A stretch of DNA of 64,000 bases from Apostichopus japonicus (Eukaryota; Echinodermata; Holothuroidea; Aspidochirotida; Stichopodidae): NCBI RefSeq assembly GCF_037975245.1, contig NC_092583.1, positions 11,239,764 to 11,303,763 of the forward strand, given 5' to 3'. Positions 38,613-54,698 of this stretch are shown one piece after another (position 1 is the stretch's first letter; every line of letters starts with the position of its first letter). The position numbers were made by a program, and so were the translations under genes. The notes under the pieces were generated by a model. That model was not told the DNA's origin, made no database searches, and worked only from the letters and a program-made list of their open reading frames with translations.

Positions 38613-41533
38613 AAAGAGGTATATTTTACATTCAGCATTATCAAATCCATGTCCAGTCAAGAAAGTAAGCATTACAATTACTAAATATTACCCCCCAAAA
38701 AAATAATCCATGCACATGTGGCTCGATGACGTCAAACGTTAGACTTGATCAAGTCGTTGACCTCACGCGTGGAAGAACATTAAATCTGTGATACCTCCCA
38801 AATGTAATAAGATGTTTTCTTAGCTGTTTTGGGCAAATTGCTCATGGCATTAGTCCCCATCACATAGACCAACAACGACCAATAACGATGCTCGAGTTTT
38901 CGAAGTCAGTGATAAAAATCATTATGAATATCCCTAAATCTGCTAGAAAGTTAAAAACAAATGGGTACTCCTAGCTGTTATAAGTTCAGAAATTATATTC
39001 CTGTCACTCTCAAAGCATTTCCCACTCTCAGACATTAAACTGTCTGATTGAAACCTCTTCTGAATATGCAAATAATTGGAGAGTTTATAGAACCTTCAGG
39101 AAAAGTACATGTGACAATTTTTAGCATTTTTTAGCTTACTCAATTTTGGCGCCAAAACAAATGCCATTTATTTAGTGTTGTAAGTGACTGAGAAACGATG
39201 CAGGCTATATGTCTTGTTACTATTCGTTTAAAATATTATACAGGTGAAATGAAAATATATATCATTAACGGCCACATAAAAAAAGGGTTTTGAAATAATT
39301 TAATATTGTTATGGTCATTTCATTTTTCTGTTTTTGGGAGGGGAAGGGTGGAGGTGAATAAAAATTGTCTGAATATATTATTTTTAAAGGACCAATAACG
39401 CTACTGATGGAAAGGAAAGCGTCTATTCGAAAAAGAAGTCTATAACATATGTTGTGTTGAGTAGCCCTGCACGTGTCACAATGAAACGCCATAAAGCTCA
39501 CCAAAATATGAAATGTTCATACCTTGTATATCATATGTCCATGTTATAATATAGTATTTCACAAAGTAATATCTAGTTGGTTTTAAGAGTGGCTTTTCAC
39601 TACAGCATTATACGACAGCATGCAGTTTTCAAATATCAGATTACGTGATGTTGTCGTCACATTGGAGAGCCTTTTGGCGTTGTGTATTACATTTACAACG
39701 GGTAATGATATAGATATAGAAAGATATATATAAAATTCCTTTCATCCCTATTGCAGTATATATATATATATAGATATATATTTATTTATTTATTTATATA
39801 TATATTTATATGTATATATATATATATATATATATGTTTATATGTTATATATTTTATCATCAAATTTTCATCAAAGTTTTTATCATCAAAATAAAAGAGA
39901 TAACGGCGGCACATGTTATCCATTGTAATATAATGTAATACAATACTGGTATACATATATGAGTTTCAAAAACGCTAGATATTTCGAACCTCCTGGCATC
40001 TTCCTCGCTCTATAGTCATGGTATAAAAATTATTCTCAGGATATATTTCGGTAGACCTACTTTAAAATAAAAGTTTGTTATTTGAAGATAGAAAACAAGA
40101 TCGCACCATGTTTCTTTAAAACGTGAACAGGGATTGTATTTCTCTGCCTGCCCTGTTACTGATACATCAATCTAAAAGATCTACTACTACACGGATTCCA
40201 GCTTGTCTTCCTGCGTCCTTCTCTCTTATTGCCAGCTGCAAAGATTTCAGAGAATTATCTGCATGAGTGAAGAGATATACTTCTCTGTCTTCGAAGATTC
40301 AATTTCAACAACCAAAAAAATGCTTTCAAATGCAACAGCTGAGCGAGAACTCGATCCAGCCGTTATTAAATATCACAACTGACAAATCTTAAAAGATTAT
40401 TTGCAAACCAGAGAACAACATCATCACTCCACTGGCTCCGTTATATTCATTTTTTCTTTCTTTCTTGAATAAGCACAATGTATGTACGCCGTCTTAAAGG
40501 AACATTGTAAAAACCATAAATTGTCGTATCTTTTGTTTTTTTTTATAGGGAATGTTCTTAATATTAAGATGTTTCGTGGTTCTGATATTCATTCTGTACT
40601 CATGCATGCGTTACGTGGGATCGTATAGGTGACACTAATCAAGCAAATTAGAAATTCCGTGTTAGTCTACTAGGTCAACTATACACTCTTAATTCCATGT
40701 AGAGAGAACTCATTTTCTGAGAACGTCCACAACGAACATTCTTTCGAAGGATGATTTCAGTCGTTTTCCCAAGAGTGACTTCTAGCAAATTTCGCTCTAA
40801 TAGATTGAACATACTCAACGGTTGTAGAGCTAAAATGGTAAATGAATTCAATCTTTGATAAGACTGAATTTCCCTCTTACAAATAGTATATAAACTTGGA
40901 CACTCTCGAAGAGTGAATTCTCACTCTTTGGAGTCAAGAGTTTACATTTCTTAAAATTGGATTTAAAAAAATGGCATACGTTCTGACAAAATTTGACATT
41001 TTTCATTCCATGCTAACACTGCATTCCACCAGACAACTGTGTGACAATAATTGTGACTATTGTGAGGAAACGGTTTTCAGTGTTGGCAACAAATATTATA
41101 AAAATTCCAAATTATGGTCACGTTTAATGCTAGAATTACAACCAGAATTTACCGTCAACTTCAAAAGAAATTTTCCGCACTGAGACATTTTAATTGTCTA
41201 ATTCACCTCCTGTCGATTATGTCTAGAATCAGAACCTGTATGACAGTCACTTTGAAACATTTCTAACAAGGTAAACATAATATCATAATATGTTGGACGA
41301 ATTCCTAGTGACCTTAAACCTGTTTCTACGTACGCTTTTCGCTATGGTATGTCCTTATATTTATATTTAAAGTAAAACAAAAAAGTTTCGGCTATAAAAT
41401 TTCAAATTTTTCATTTCCAGATTCTCCTCCTTCACCCCCCCTCTTTAATTTTGATTAGTCCATCTCGAACCAATAATCTGCTTGCCAAACTTAGCAGCAA
41501 CAAACAATACAATCTAGAAACTATATATTCAAT

Positions 41534-42205
41534 CAGTGGCGGCGGAACCGGGGGGGGGGGGCTTGGGGGGGCTCAGCCCCCCCCAATGAAAAAGTTGAGG
41601 GGGCAAATGCATGATAAGCCCCCCCAATATTTACCAAGGCTCCGAAACGTGCATCTGCCCATTTTATTTTAATCAATTATCAAACGAACAAAAACACAAT
41701 ATTAGCATTTGACCTGTACTGTAAAGGGTACATGCATTCGTGACAGTGCTTGGTTCATAGAAATTTGTTGGCAACTGCACATGGTTTTGGAATTAGTATT
41801 ACCCATTTGTTGACATTAAGAAATGCTTTCTGTTTTTTCTTATGACATTTATTTAATTATTGCATTTAATTGCAAGTAGTAATTTACTACACTCAAAAAC
41901 GTCTTTGCAGGCGAGTACACTACGAGTAATTGCTACTCTCTTAAAACACCATCGAATATACAAATTACAATGTTTTTACAGATTTTTACGTGCAATCTGA
42001 GAATTTGCAGGCTTGAGACCCATATTTTAGGGCTAGGTATTCGCAGCATAAAACACTCGGGAAGTGCCGTTTCCGGCCATCTGGGTGTTTTAAAAACCCA
42101 AAATTTTCTTGTACGCTCCGCGCCAACTGATGGTGGCGCTCCGCTTAGATAGTCTCCACACTTTAGCCCCCCCCCCCCAATAAATTCCCCGTTCCGCTGC
42201 GCCTG
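41534..42205. mobile_element. hAT-type non-autonomous transposon (MITE), 672 bp
   Basis: The ends are inverted repeats: CAGTGGCGGCGGAACCGGGG on the left, and CAGGCGCAGCGGAACGGGGA as the reverse complement of the right end. They are flanked by an 8-bp target duplication, TATTCAAT at 41526-41533 and TATTCAGT at 42206-42213 (7 of 8 match). CAG-starting ends and 8-bp duplications are typical of hAT elements. Internal G- and C-runs lie next to each end. Positions 42058-42150 are homologous, in reverse orientation, to about 49465-49560 in the element at 49398. No transposase frame is present. Confidence 0.85.
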
Positions 42206-42806
42206 TATTCAGTATACGCTACATTTGTAAGAGACTTTTCTTAAGTAGTAAATATTTTTTTACGCGTCCACATAACCTCAATATATCCACATAAACTGAG
42301 GTATAAACTTTGGGTAATGGTTACATAGATTGCTCTGTGGACACTTATAGTGTCCTCCTTTGACCTGGAAGTCTACTTTACGTTCCTCGTTAAATAATTC
42401 ACCTCATGAATGCAAAATTACTCCCCTTTCCTCTTGACGTCATCTTTGAATTAGCATCGTTGAGGGGTAAATTAACTTCTGCTGAGCAAATACAGATTGA
42501 AGATGATAATTTTTCATAGCGGGACGTCTGATATACGATCTGTTGGCGGCAGTTATTACTTGCGCTTAACATCTATGAAATTAGCTTTGAAAAAAGAGAG
42601 AAAGAAATTTTTCGGAACGGTCATGTATACTTTGGTCACCTAGCCTTTAATTAAGTCGGGAGACAAAGGTGCGAAAATATCGCAGCTTTAATTGAACCTC
42701 TGCATCACCTGGGACATTTGTGGAAGCTTATATACATCAGAGAAATTGTTATCAATGTAAACAGGTCAACGGCATATCATGGTCCAGCGTGCAGCCTGAC
42801 CTTTGA

Positions 42807-42930
<124 letters not shown>

Positions 42931-42976
42931 ATTGCATTTCATGTGTTATGCAATTCCTTCTTGAAAACATTTGCAG

Positions 42977-43039
42977 GATGGGAAATCAATTTCGGAGATT
43001 CCACAACCAATTCCACTGGGAGTAGAATCTCCATTAAAG
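42977..43039 (+). CDS. Candidate 63-nt cassette exon of the K2P gene
   Basis: The acceptor ACATTTGCAG/GATGGG has an upstream CCTTCTT tract, and the donor is AAAG/GTATCC. The 63-nt segment is a multiple of three. Its reading phase fits both neighbours exactly: the last base of the exon at 34050 plus GA makes CGA (Arg), and its final G plus GA of the next exon makes GGA (Gly). In that frame it reads [20 protein letters not shown] without a stop and would insert 21 residues into the cytosolic loop. The next exon can also join directly to 34050 in the same phase, so the segment would be optional. A donor of only moderate strength and the lack of a known homologous peptide keep confidence low. Confidence 0.3.
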
Positions 43040-45786
<2,747 letters not shown>

Positions 45787-47330
45787 GAGTGAAACGGGCG
45801 GGATCTCAGAAAAGCACAAAAAGTATTAAACGATCAAATTCGAAGAAGAAGACCATAAAGAAAAAACCGACACAAACAATAGTCAGTGTGGACCCCGAAA
45901 ACAAATCGGGCAAAGCACGACCGGTATCACTCAACGTCGAAATGATGAATTCTTCCAATTGTCGACTACCGCCCTCTTACGACGAATCCAACCAGATGGA
46001 GGAACGGATGTCGGAACGGATGTCGGAAGACCGCGAATCTGCAATCTCTTTCCTGACAGATAAATCTCGTCCAACCTCCCGACACATGTCCCTCCCATCC
46101 CCCATCTCCGAGGAGAGAGGTGAGAGCAGTTCCACTTCCACGTCAAATAATACGCCTCTCCCTAGAGCAGGCATCGCGGTAATCGACGAAGCCAATGAGT
46201 TCGATGAGGATTGCCCTCTAACCCCGGAAGGAGACGAATCATTACGATATGATAATAACAACGACCACGAGAAACAGCCGAGTATACGAACTATATCGAA
46301 GGATGCGTCATCGAAGAGGAAAGTTGAATTCAAAGCCGCGGAATACACCGAATTTGGTGGTCAGTTTGGAGAAGAGAAATTTCCTCGTCAAAGATCGTGC
46401 ATAGAATTTGGTCAATTAGATAGAAGCAATACCTATGGTAAGGTAGCTCATGATAGACCTCAGTGTTCAGCTTCGGAAGTCATTCAGGCATCTCCAACCA
46501 ACGAGGAGGTGGCTAGTATATCTCAAAGCGAATCGCAGGTGAAAGGGACACCGAGTCTCCATAGCGACACGAAATCTGTACGATCGGGAGTCGGAAGTTC
46601 CCGATCTCTATCCGATTGTACCACTCGGACGTGCGATACGGGTAAAACGAGTGGGACATATCCACGGAAGAAAACGAAACAAAAATGGGTTCTCATGAAA
46701 CCGCCAACTTTAAGAACATTGCATAGGTCCAAGAGAGATCTGAAATTAATCGATTCGACGTTAGCTATCAGACTCGCCAACTACGATAAACTACTCGGGA
46801 GTAGTCGAGAAGATCTCTCGACTGCTATCCCAGAATTCACTTGTTGTAACAATAACAAACTGCTGACGGACATCGCAGAGAGAGGTTTCGATCAAGCGTC
46901 ACAGCCGTTGATTGAAGAGTACGACAAAAAGCGAGGTCGTCGAAAGTTAGAATTAGAAGAAGATAGCGACTATGACAGCGAGGACTCCTCTAATCCAAGC
47001 AGAGGAGAATTACAAGTATCAGATATTCCAATTACTCCTGTCATTGTCTTTTTCATTGGATATATCACCTTCGGTGCTATTCTCTTCTCAAAGTTAGAAC
47101 CGGGATGGTCTTTCTTTGAAGCCTTTTATTTCTGTTTCATTACATTAACTACCATAGGGTTCGGTGATTACGTACCAGACAACAGTCTAGCCAATTTGAT
47201 TGCGTGTTGTGTGTATACTATGGTGGGAATGGCGGTCACTTCCATGTGTATAGCGCTGATGATGAAGAAATTTGTTACGTCGGTTAAAAATTTTGCAATC
47301 AATATAGGAATTATGGAACCAGAAGAGTAG
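45787..47330 (+). CDS. Two-pore-domain (K2P) potassium channel, terminal exon: long cytosolic loop, M3, pore 2, M4
   Basis: The 514 codons after the split Arg codon complete a K2P channel. From the GTG at 45789 as residue 1, residues 1-410 are a very long, polar, Ser/Thr/Lys/Glu-rich M2-M3 loop. M3 lies at about 415-435 ([16 protein letters not shown]), the pore-2 helix and filter at about 441-463 with [10 protein letters not shown], and M4 at about 466-490. A short tail ends in EPEE before TAG at 47328-47330. The loop begins with basic SKKKTIKKK, holds a PY motif (LPPSYDE, 60-66) of the kind bound by WW-domain ubiquitin ligases, and has acidic [11 protein letters not shown] at 390-400. Most K2P channels have a short M2-M3 loop. 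A long one is known in TRESK (KCNK18), where calcineurin and 14-3-3 bind. GIAVID at 128-133 faintly recalls the TRESK calcineurin site PQIVID, but that is only a resemblance. Subfamily assignment is uncertain. Confidence 0.95.
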
Positions 47331-48572
<1,242 letters not shown>

Positions 48573-49073
48573 CAGGGTTTCCCTAACTTTATCCCCCCCC
48601 CCACGAACCCCCTGTGGATGTCAGATTTGTCCACGAACCCCCAACTTTTCGAGACACGATCTGAGTCATTATTATACTATAATACGCATAACAGTGCTTC
48701 GTAAATGATCAAGTTCATAGTGTTATATTGAAATGGAAAAAAAAACAATATGTACAAACATTTATTTGGAAACTTCAAGATCAGATCACGAATTGTATCA
48801 CGCAACGATCAGCCATCACACACGATGAGACGGATGCTCCTGTATTTTATCACATGCAAGGTACGGTACTACTGTGGCAACGTATGCGTATGGAACGCGA
48901 AAAGAGTTTGTCGATAGGTACGACTTTTGTACATTACTAAATTATATAATATAGCTTAATTTTAGTTCAATAAAAAGTACCCTAGTTTTGACTTTCAGAA
49001 ACGTCCCAAGAACCCCCTGGGATGGACTCACGCACCCCCTGGGGCTTCATGCATCCCAGTTAGGGAACCCTTG
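48573..49073. mobile_element. hAT-type non-autonomous transposon (MITE), 501 bp
   Basis: The left end is CAGGGTTTCCCTAACTTTAT, and the reverse complement of the right end is CAAGGGTTCCCTAACTGGGA. The flanking 8-mers are CTCTAAGC (48565-48572) and CTCTAAGA (49074-49081), matching at 7 of 8. Subterminal CACGAACCCCC-like motifs occur near both ends in inverted sense. A 70-codon internal frame (48728-48940) has no transposase features. The family is distinct from the elements at 41534 and 49398. Confidence 0.8.
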
Positions 49074-49397
49074 CTCTAAGACATATGGTATAGGTTCACT
49101 AATGTCGGGTATGTCTTTTTCAAACTTCAAATATTCAAATACAAGGAAATATTCGATTAACAAATGCTTCTTCATCACTGAGAAAAGTCGGAAAATCGCA
49201 ATTAACTAATGTCTTTTTCTCCCTCTTCTTTAAAAGCAAATGTAAAATTATGAAGCAATACAAAAAAAAAAGCAGCTTTCTGTATAAGATCATTGTTACT
49301 GACTAGAAGAATAAGCTAATTAATGTTCTTAATGTCTCCCCTCTTTTGTCAAGGTTTTTCATACCCTTTGTCTACGATCTAACCAATTATAGATGAG
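49074..49397. other. Short stretch between two transposons, nothing recognised
   Basis: AT-rich, about 320 bp, without a recognisable coding frame or RNA. Confidence 0.4.
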
Positions 49398-49667
49398 CAG
49401 GCGCGTAGCCAGGAATTTGCCAAGGGAGGGGCGAAACTGTAAATTCCGCATTGCAAACTATCTAAGCGTAGCACCACCATGGTTGGCGCGAAGCGTACAA
49501 GAAAATTTTGGCTGTAAATGCCTCCCAGATCGCCGGAAATGGCACTTCCCATGCCTTGTAAGTTGCATCTTAGCATTTTCTCTTTTGAAAATACTAGCGA
49601 TATCATAAAAACCTTTAAAAATTTTGTAAAAAATATGCTCAAGGGGGGGGGGGGGGCTACGCGCCTG
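49398..49667. mobile_element. hAT-type MITE, 270 bp, with perfect 8-bp target duplication
   Basis: The terminal inverted repeat is CAGGCGCGTAGCC on the left, and CAGGCGCGTAGCCCCCC as the reverse complement of the right end. Perfect 8-bp duplications TAGATGAG flank it at 49390-49397 and 49668-49675. Its core (GTACAAGAAAATTTTGGCTG and CGGAAATGGCACTTCC) is the reverse complement of the core of the 672-bp element at 41534, which makes them members of one family. G14 lies just inside the right end at 49643-49656. No transposase is encoded, so it depended on one supplied elsewhere. Confidence 0.95.
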
Positions 49668-49675
49668 TAGATGAG

Positions 49676-52600
49676 ATAGCAAAATGCGCACGTGTCATCC
49701 TTTGTGATGATGAAATTATATAAAATGGAGATTCATTAAAAAAAAAAAAAAGGTTAAAGGGCAAAAAAAAAAGGAAGAATGATTTCGAAGTGTTAAAACA
49801 CCTTTCCCCTTCAACCTTTCTTTACAGCAATCTCTACCACGTGACCTTCTTTAAACAATCAAACCAAATGGTCCATATGTTTTAAAGATTACGTGTCTGT
49901 CAAGAAGGTCTCTAATTAAATTCTTTACTCATCGCGTAAAACTTCCAATGTCGTCACAAAAGATCACGTGTGGCCAGACATCGTCCCCGTGAGGAGCTAT
50001 TTCCTTTTAAAATATATCGGATACTTTTAAATGACAAATGTATAAGCCTCTAACCTTGTTAATTATGACAGTTGACCCATTTGAAATATATATAGGTCTA
50101 AAGCAACCATACATGAATATTATATTCATCGTATATGAAATAATGGTCTAGTTGCTCAGACACACACACACACGCCAAGTCGTTTACATAAAAGTAAACA
50201 ACATAAAATAAAAGAACGAAACATATATTTAAAAAAATCTGAGTCAACTAACCAATTAACCTAATAATACCGTAATCCAGTTGTTTAATATTATTAAGCC
50301 TAAAGGAACAGTTAAAATAATATATTCAAACAAAAGGAGAGGGTAAATTCTCACTTGTCGTCAAATATTAAGGTGTAATATTTTTTGAAAGAAACATTAA
50401 AGAGGATGGCATATTTTGTAAAACAAATAATATAGCTTATAGTAAAATAATGTATAGTGTCCCGGATGTAGTTTAATCAAAGGGTTTGGTAATAATAATA
50501 TGCACCCTCTCTCCAACTCCCTTTACTACCGTATATTACTCTATGTATACTACGACGCTTACCACACCCGTAACACGCCCGCCCCCCCCCCCTCCTCACC
50601 CCTTTATCCCAAATGCCTTGATAAAATTCGTGGCAATCAGTTAGTGCTTATTTCACAAAAGTAATAGAAAACCAGTGACGCTTTTCATTAAATTTCTATA
50701 CGGTAGTTAAAACTGATGTATACCTTCTCAAGCTGTTACACAATAGTGTAATATCTATGTAAAAATTTTAAACCACTCTTTGAAACACTGCAGACTAAAT
50801 TGACACAAACAAAATAGTAACACTTTGCCCTGTGCACCATATGTCGTATGTATGCGGAACATTGCCGATCACGTCGTGTTCGATGGCTGTCGTGACGTCA
50901 CGCGTCATCTAATACTCGGATCAAAGATTTCCGACAATGTTAAAACTCCATTGTTTTAGTTATGTCATTAACCGTCGGTATGAACTCCCCCTCCCCCCCC
51001 CCCGCCCACGACCAATGACCCACGACCCTACCTTCACTTCACCACCCTACCTTTGCATCAATCCACTAGATTGTTAAATACGAACTATTTTTGTTTTGGC
51101 GATAGAAAATACTATGTGAATAGCAATATTTCAAAATTAACAATATAGGTCAATGTTAACAGATAAAAGGTACATCCTACAATTTTATTTTTAGTTTAAA
51201 GATTATTTATTGAAAATAAATTAATCTTAACTACGTAAAGTAGTTTACATCCAAGGTACAAGAAAAATCGAAAATATAGTTATTGAGAAGGAAAAAAAAC
51301 GAGTTTTCTTTAACGATATTCTGATATTGATAATTACAAAGCGGTAAAGTTTCATTTTTTATTTATTTACAGGGATAATATTGTAGACTCGTATAATTCA
51401 ATATACAGGCTATAATGTAGTTTTGATTTATATTTATTATTATTATTACAAAGAAAGGCTTTATGTATTAATTGTTTATAATATATATGAATATGTTAGA
51501 AACACAAATAACGGTTGTTGTAAAAGATAATATCCAACTATGACGTAACACACTACCTATTAGTGATATTTTCGTTCATTAAATTTATATCATGAGCGCA
51601 TATTATCGCATAATATAATGAAAAGGGCAATTTAATTATGTAATACAGAAACCATCGAGTATACCTGAATATTAAATTTAGAAATTTTTGGGAGCCCTTT
51701 TTTTATAGATATTTTTACCTTACAATTTGCCCTTAATTTGCATGCTAATGGAACACACGTAATAAATTAGATTGGGTATTCTTGATACTATTCCGTAGGC
51801 AATGCAAAAAATTTCAAGAAAAAAATGGAATGATCTTGTAAACATCATTTTTTTCCTTTTATATTTATAAAACTTGCACGATTTTTATACTAGACCGCAT
51901 GACGTTCCTTTTGATAAACATTTGAAATGTTTAATATGGATTGACATGCACTGATTCAGATTTATTTCCTTTAAAATTAACACTAGAATGAATTCCTTGT
52001 AGATTATTTACGCCCTAATTAATGACCAATTTATTCAAGCACCCCCCCCTTTCCAAGAAGGGGGGAGGAGATAATTCTGTAAGAAATATTATTATCTAGA
52101 CCTTTTCATATAAGTCGCATCTATCATTCGGGTGTTTTTTACACGGTATAGTTAGGACTTCGTATAATCAGCAGCCTGCACGTCAAAATACACTTTAAAT
52201 CCAGGTTCAATTTTTTTAATGCACTTTTTAATAACCCTATTGCTTACGTCAATGTAACAATGATATCTGTCAAAATGTAAATGAGGTCATATGTTCTATA
52301 TTTATAGTGAGAGGTGTAAACGATAATAGCCGAGGCGTTCAAAGGGGGGGGGGGGGGGGGTTACGTGTTCTGTTTCTGTATTGTTTTTGTGTTTTTAATT
52401 AATTAAAGTTCTTTGGTTTATATAACCAGGCTGGATGGGGCCAAGATTGTTACTGTAGTGAAGAAAAGGGTGTAGATATCGTTAGCATTGGTGTTCAAAA
52501 GGATTATTCAAGAGGGTGTTTATCGGTGACGTGTGGTTTCCAACGGGGTGATGGTACAATATATATAAAATAAATAAAACAATAAAAACAAAAACATATA

Positions 52601-52900
52601 TTATGAAATCAGTTAATCATGTGAGAGAGATAGTAAAAAAAAGATACGTGTGTAATGTTGATTAAAATGTATTTTAACAAAACCAAAAAAAAAAAATGGT
52701 TAAATTAGTTTGCAAACGAGAGAAATTAATTTCTTGGAATATTTGTTACGCTTTTTATAGATTATTTGCCACTGTCTTCCACAAAGTCGCTTCATTTTTA
52801 CCGTATACATGAATAATAGACAGCTAATCAACATAAATTACAACTGTCTTGAAGGCAGTAAAAGGGTCGAATGTTGTAAATCAGTCACGTGATCATATAA
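49676..52900. other. Non-coding intergenic stretch, no gene recognised
   Basis: Very AT-rich. Contains A runs, a (CA)n run near 50161-50173, C runs near 50581 and 50994, and G17 at 52344-52360. No coding exon, RNA gene or transposon ends were recognised. Confidence 0.45.
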
Positions 52901-53960
52901 AAGAAATTATCACATGCTGCAAGTATCACATTAATCTGTTATGTGAATAATAACATTCTATTTGCCCCCCCCCCCCAAAAAAATAGAAAGCAAAAACCTA
53001 ACATTAACACAGGAAAGTTATCATATAAGGAAATTGTCACGCAATGAAAAACGTGACACCGTGAGAGAAAAAAACAAAATATACTACTACACGATATCGC
53101 AGAAGCAAAATGTCAGTCATTGAAAATCGTCAGCCAATGCCGAAACTTGTCGCATAGTAAAGCCTGTTATGTATCGTGTCACACAAGGACAATACCGTGC
53201 AGACATCTATTTTACGCTAGAAATCACTCAGGCGTGAAAAACGTTCAAACATGTGAACAAAACTGTCACACGGGTCACATACTATAAAGTGTCACATCTG
53301 ATGTATAGGTTAAACAACGGGGAAGTCGTCGGACATGGAATATCGCCATGCAACTGGTCCAACAGACTGTCACACAGAACCATACTGATCGTTATCGAGT
53401 AATTGGAATATACGTCGAGGGAAAACCTGTCACACAAGAACGTTGTCATGGAAACATGCTAATTATGCCAAGAAACTGTCACATATATTGAATGTTTTTT
53501 ACTTGTTTCTCTCTCTCTGTCATAGTATGAAGCTCACGCGCTATATATTGATCGAACGTGTACATTTTAATATCGTGGAATGTGAGAATTACTTGTCAGA
53601 AGGCTGTATACTCAATAAAAAAAATAATCGTCACATAATATAAGTGCACAAATAGAATGTCACACAAACAGAATTGAGCATCTGTCACAAACGTGCTTAC
53701 CAAATACATAGGCTTAATTCATACTATAGTAAACACTTGTATTCATGCATACAGCAGAATGTGAAAAAAGAAAAAGAAAAAAGTGACGCAGAATTAATAA
53801 TGTGACAGTCAATGGGGGTGGGTGGAGGGAGGGGTTAACACCAACGAGCTATCATGCAGGGGCAAGAAGCTGGAGAGACTTGCAAAAGTAAAAAGCTGTC
53901 GCAATAAAAAAACGAAAGGTGTTCCAGAGAAAAACCTGTCACATATCAAAGGTTGTCAAC
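52900..53960. repeat. Decayed GTCAC-rich repetitive stretch
   Basis: TGTCAC or GTCACA recurs many times, mostly preceded by A-rich AAACC or AAAA, as in CCTGTCACACAAG and AAACTGTCACACGGG. The spacing is irregular, around 30-60 bp. It reads like an old minisatellite that has lost its register. No coding frame was recognised. Confidence 0.45.
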
Positions 53961-54414
53961 ACGAGAAACTGTCATATTTTTGAAATTAATGTCTTGACCT
54001 ATTTATGATGTTTGTAGTAGAAAGGGTTATACGAAAATGACTTTATAGTTTTATCTCTCTTTTTGGCGATCCTTGGATATGTATGTAGAAATGACATGTA
54101 TTCACTGGGGAATGAATTTTCCATCTTTTTTTTATGATGCTAATGATGATGATAATGATGTGTGCCATGTTTTAAAACAGATTTTAATCTGTCTATTATT
54201 GGCGGAAGTCAATGAATATGTCAGTTGAGTTAACTTAGTTTTACTAACTAAGAAGGGATCTTCGAAAAAGAAGTAAGAAGATAAAGACAATCAAGAAGTG
54301 CTAGTCCTGATACTATCGTGAAATTAACCAACGGGTTTTATAGGGAGATGCCTCGTCATATGTATTCTTAGTTTACTGCAGCTTAAGCTTAAACATTTGT
54401 TTAACACCAAACAC

Positions 54415-54460
<46 letters not shown>

Positions 54461-54612
54461 CCAGTTATAAATATAAATATTGTATACCAGAATGACCTAG
54501 AGTTAGTAAAACTGTATTATTTATATATTAAGTTGTAAAGACTTCTCATTACTTATTCAATAAAGATGTATATTTATTAATATACATATATATCTATATA
54601 TATCTATATATA

Positions 54613-54655
<43 letters not shown>

Positions 54656-54667
54656 TATATATATATC

Positions 54668-54698
<31 letters not shown>

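Noticed and set aside
42977-43039. The alternative reading [20 protein letters not shown] as the peptide of the candidate exon
   Set aside because: It is open, but in the wrong phase for both flanking K2P exons.
45977-46348. 123-codon minus-strand frame
   Set aside because: A shadow of the K2P terminal exon on the opposite strand.
48728-48940. Transposase fragment inside the 501-bp element
   Set aside because: The 70-codon frame shows no hAT dimerisation or zinc-finger motif, and the element is too short to be autonomous.
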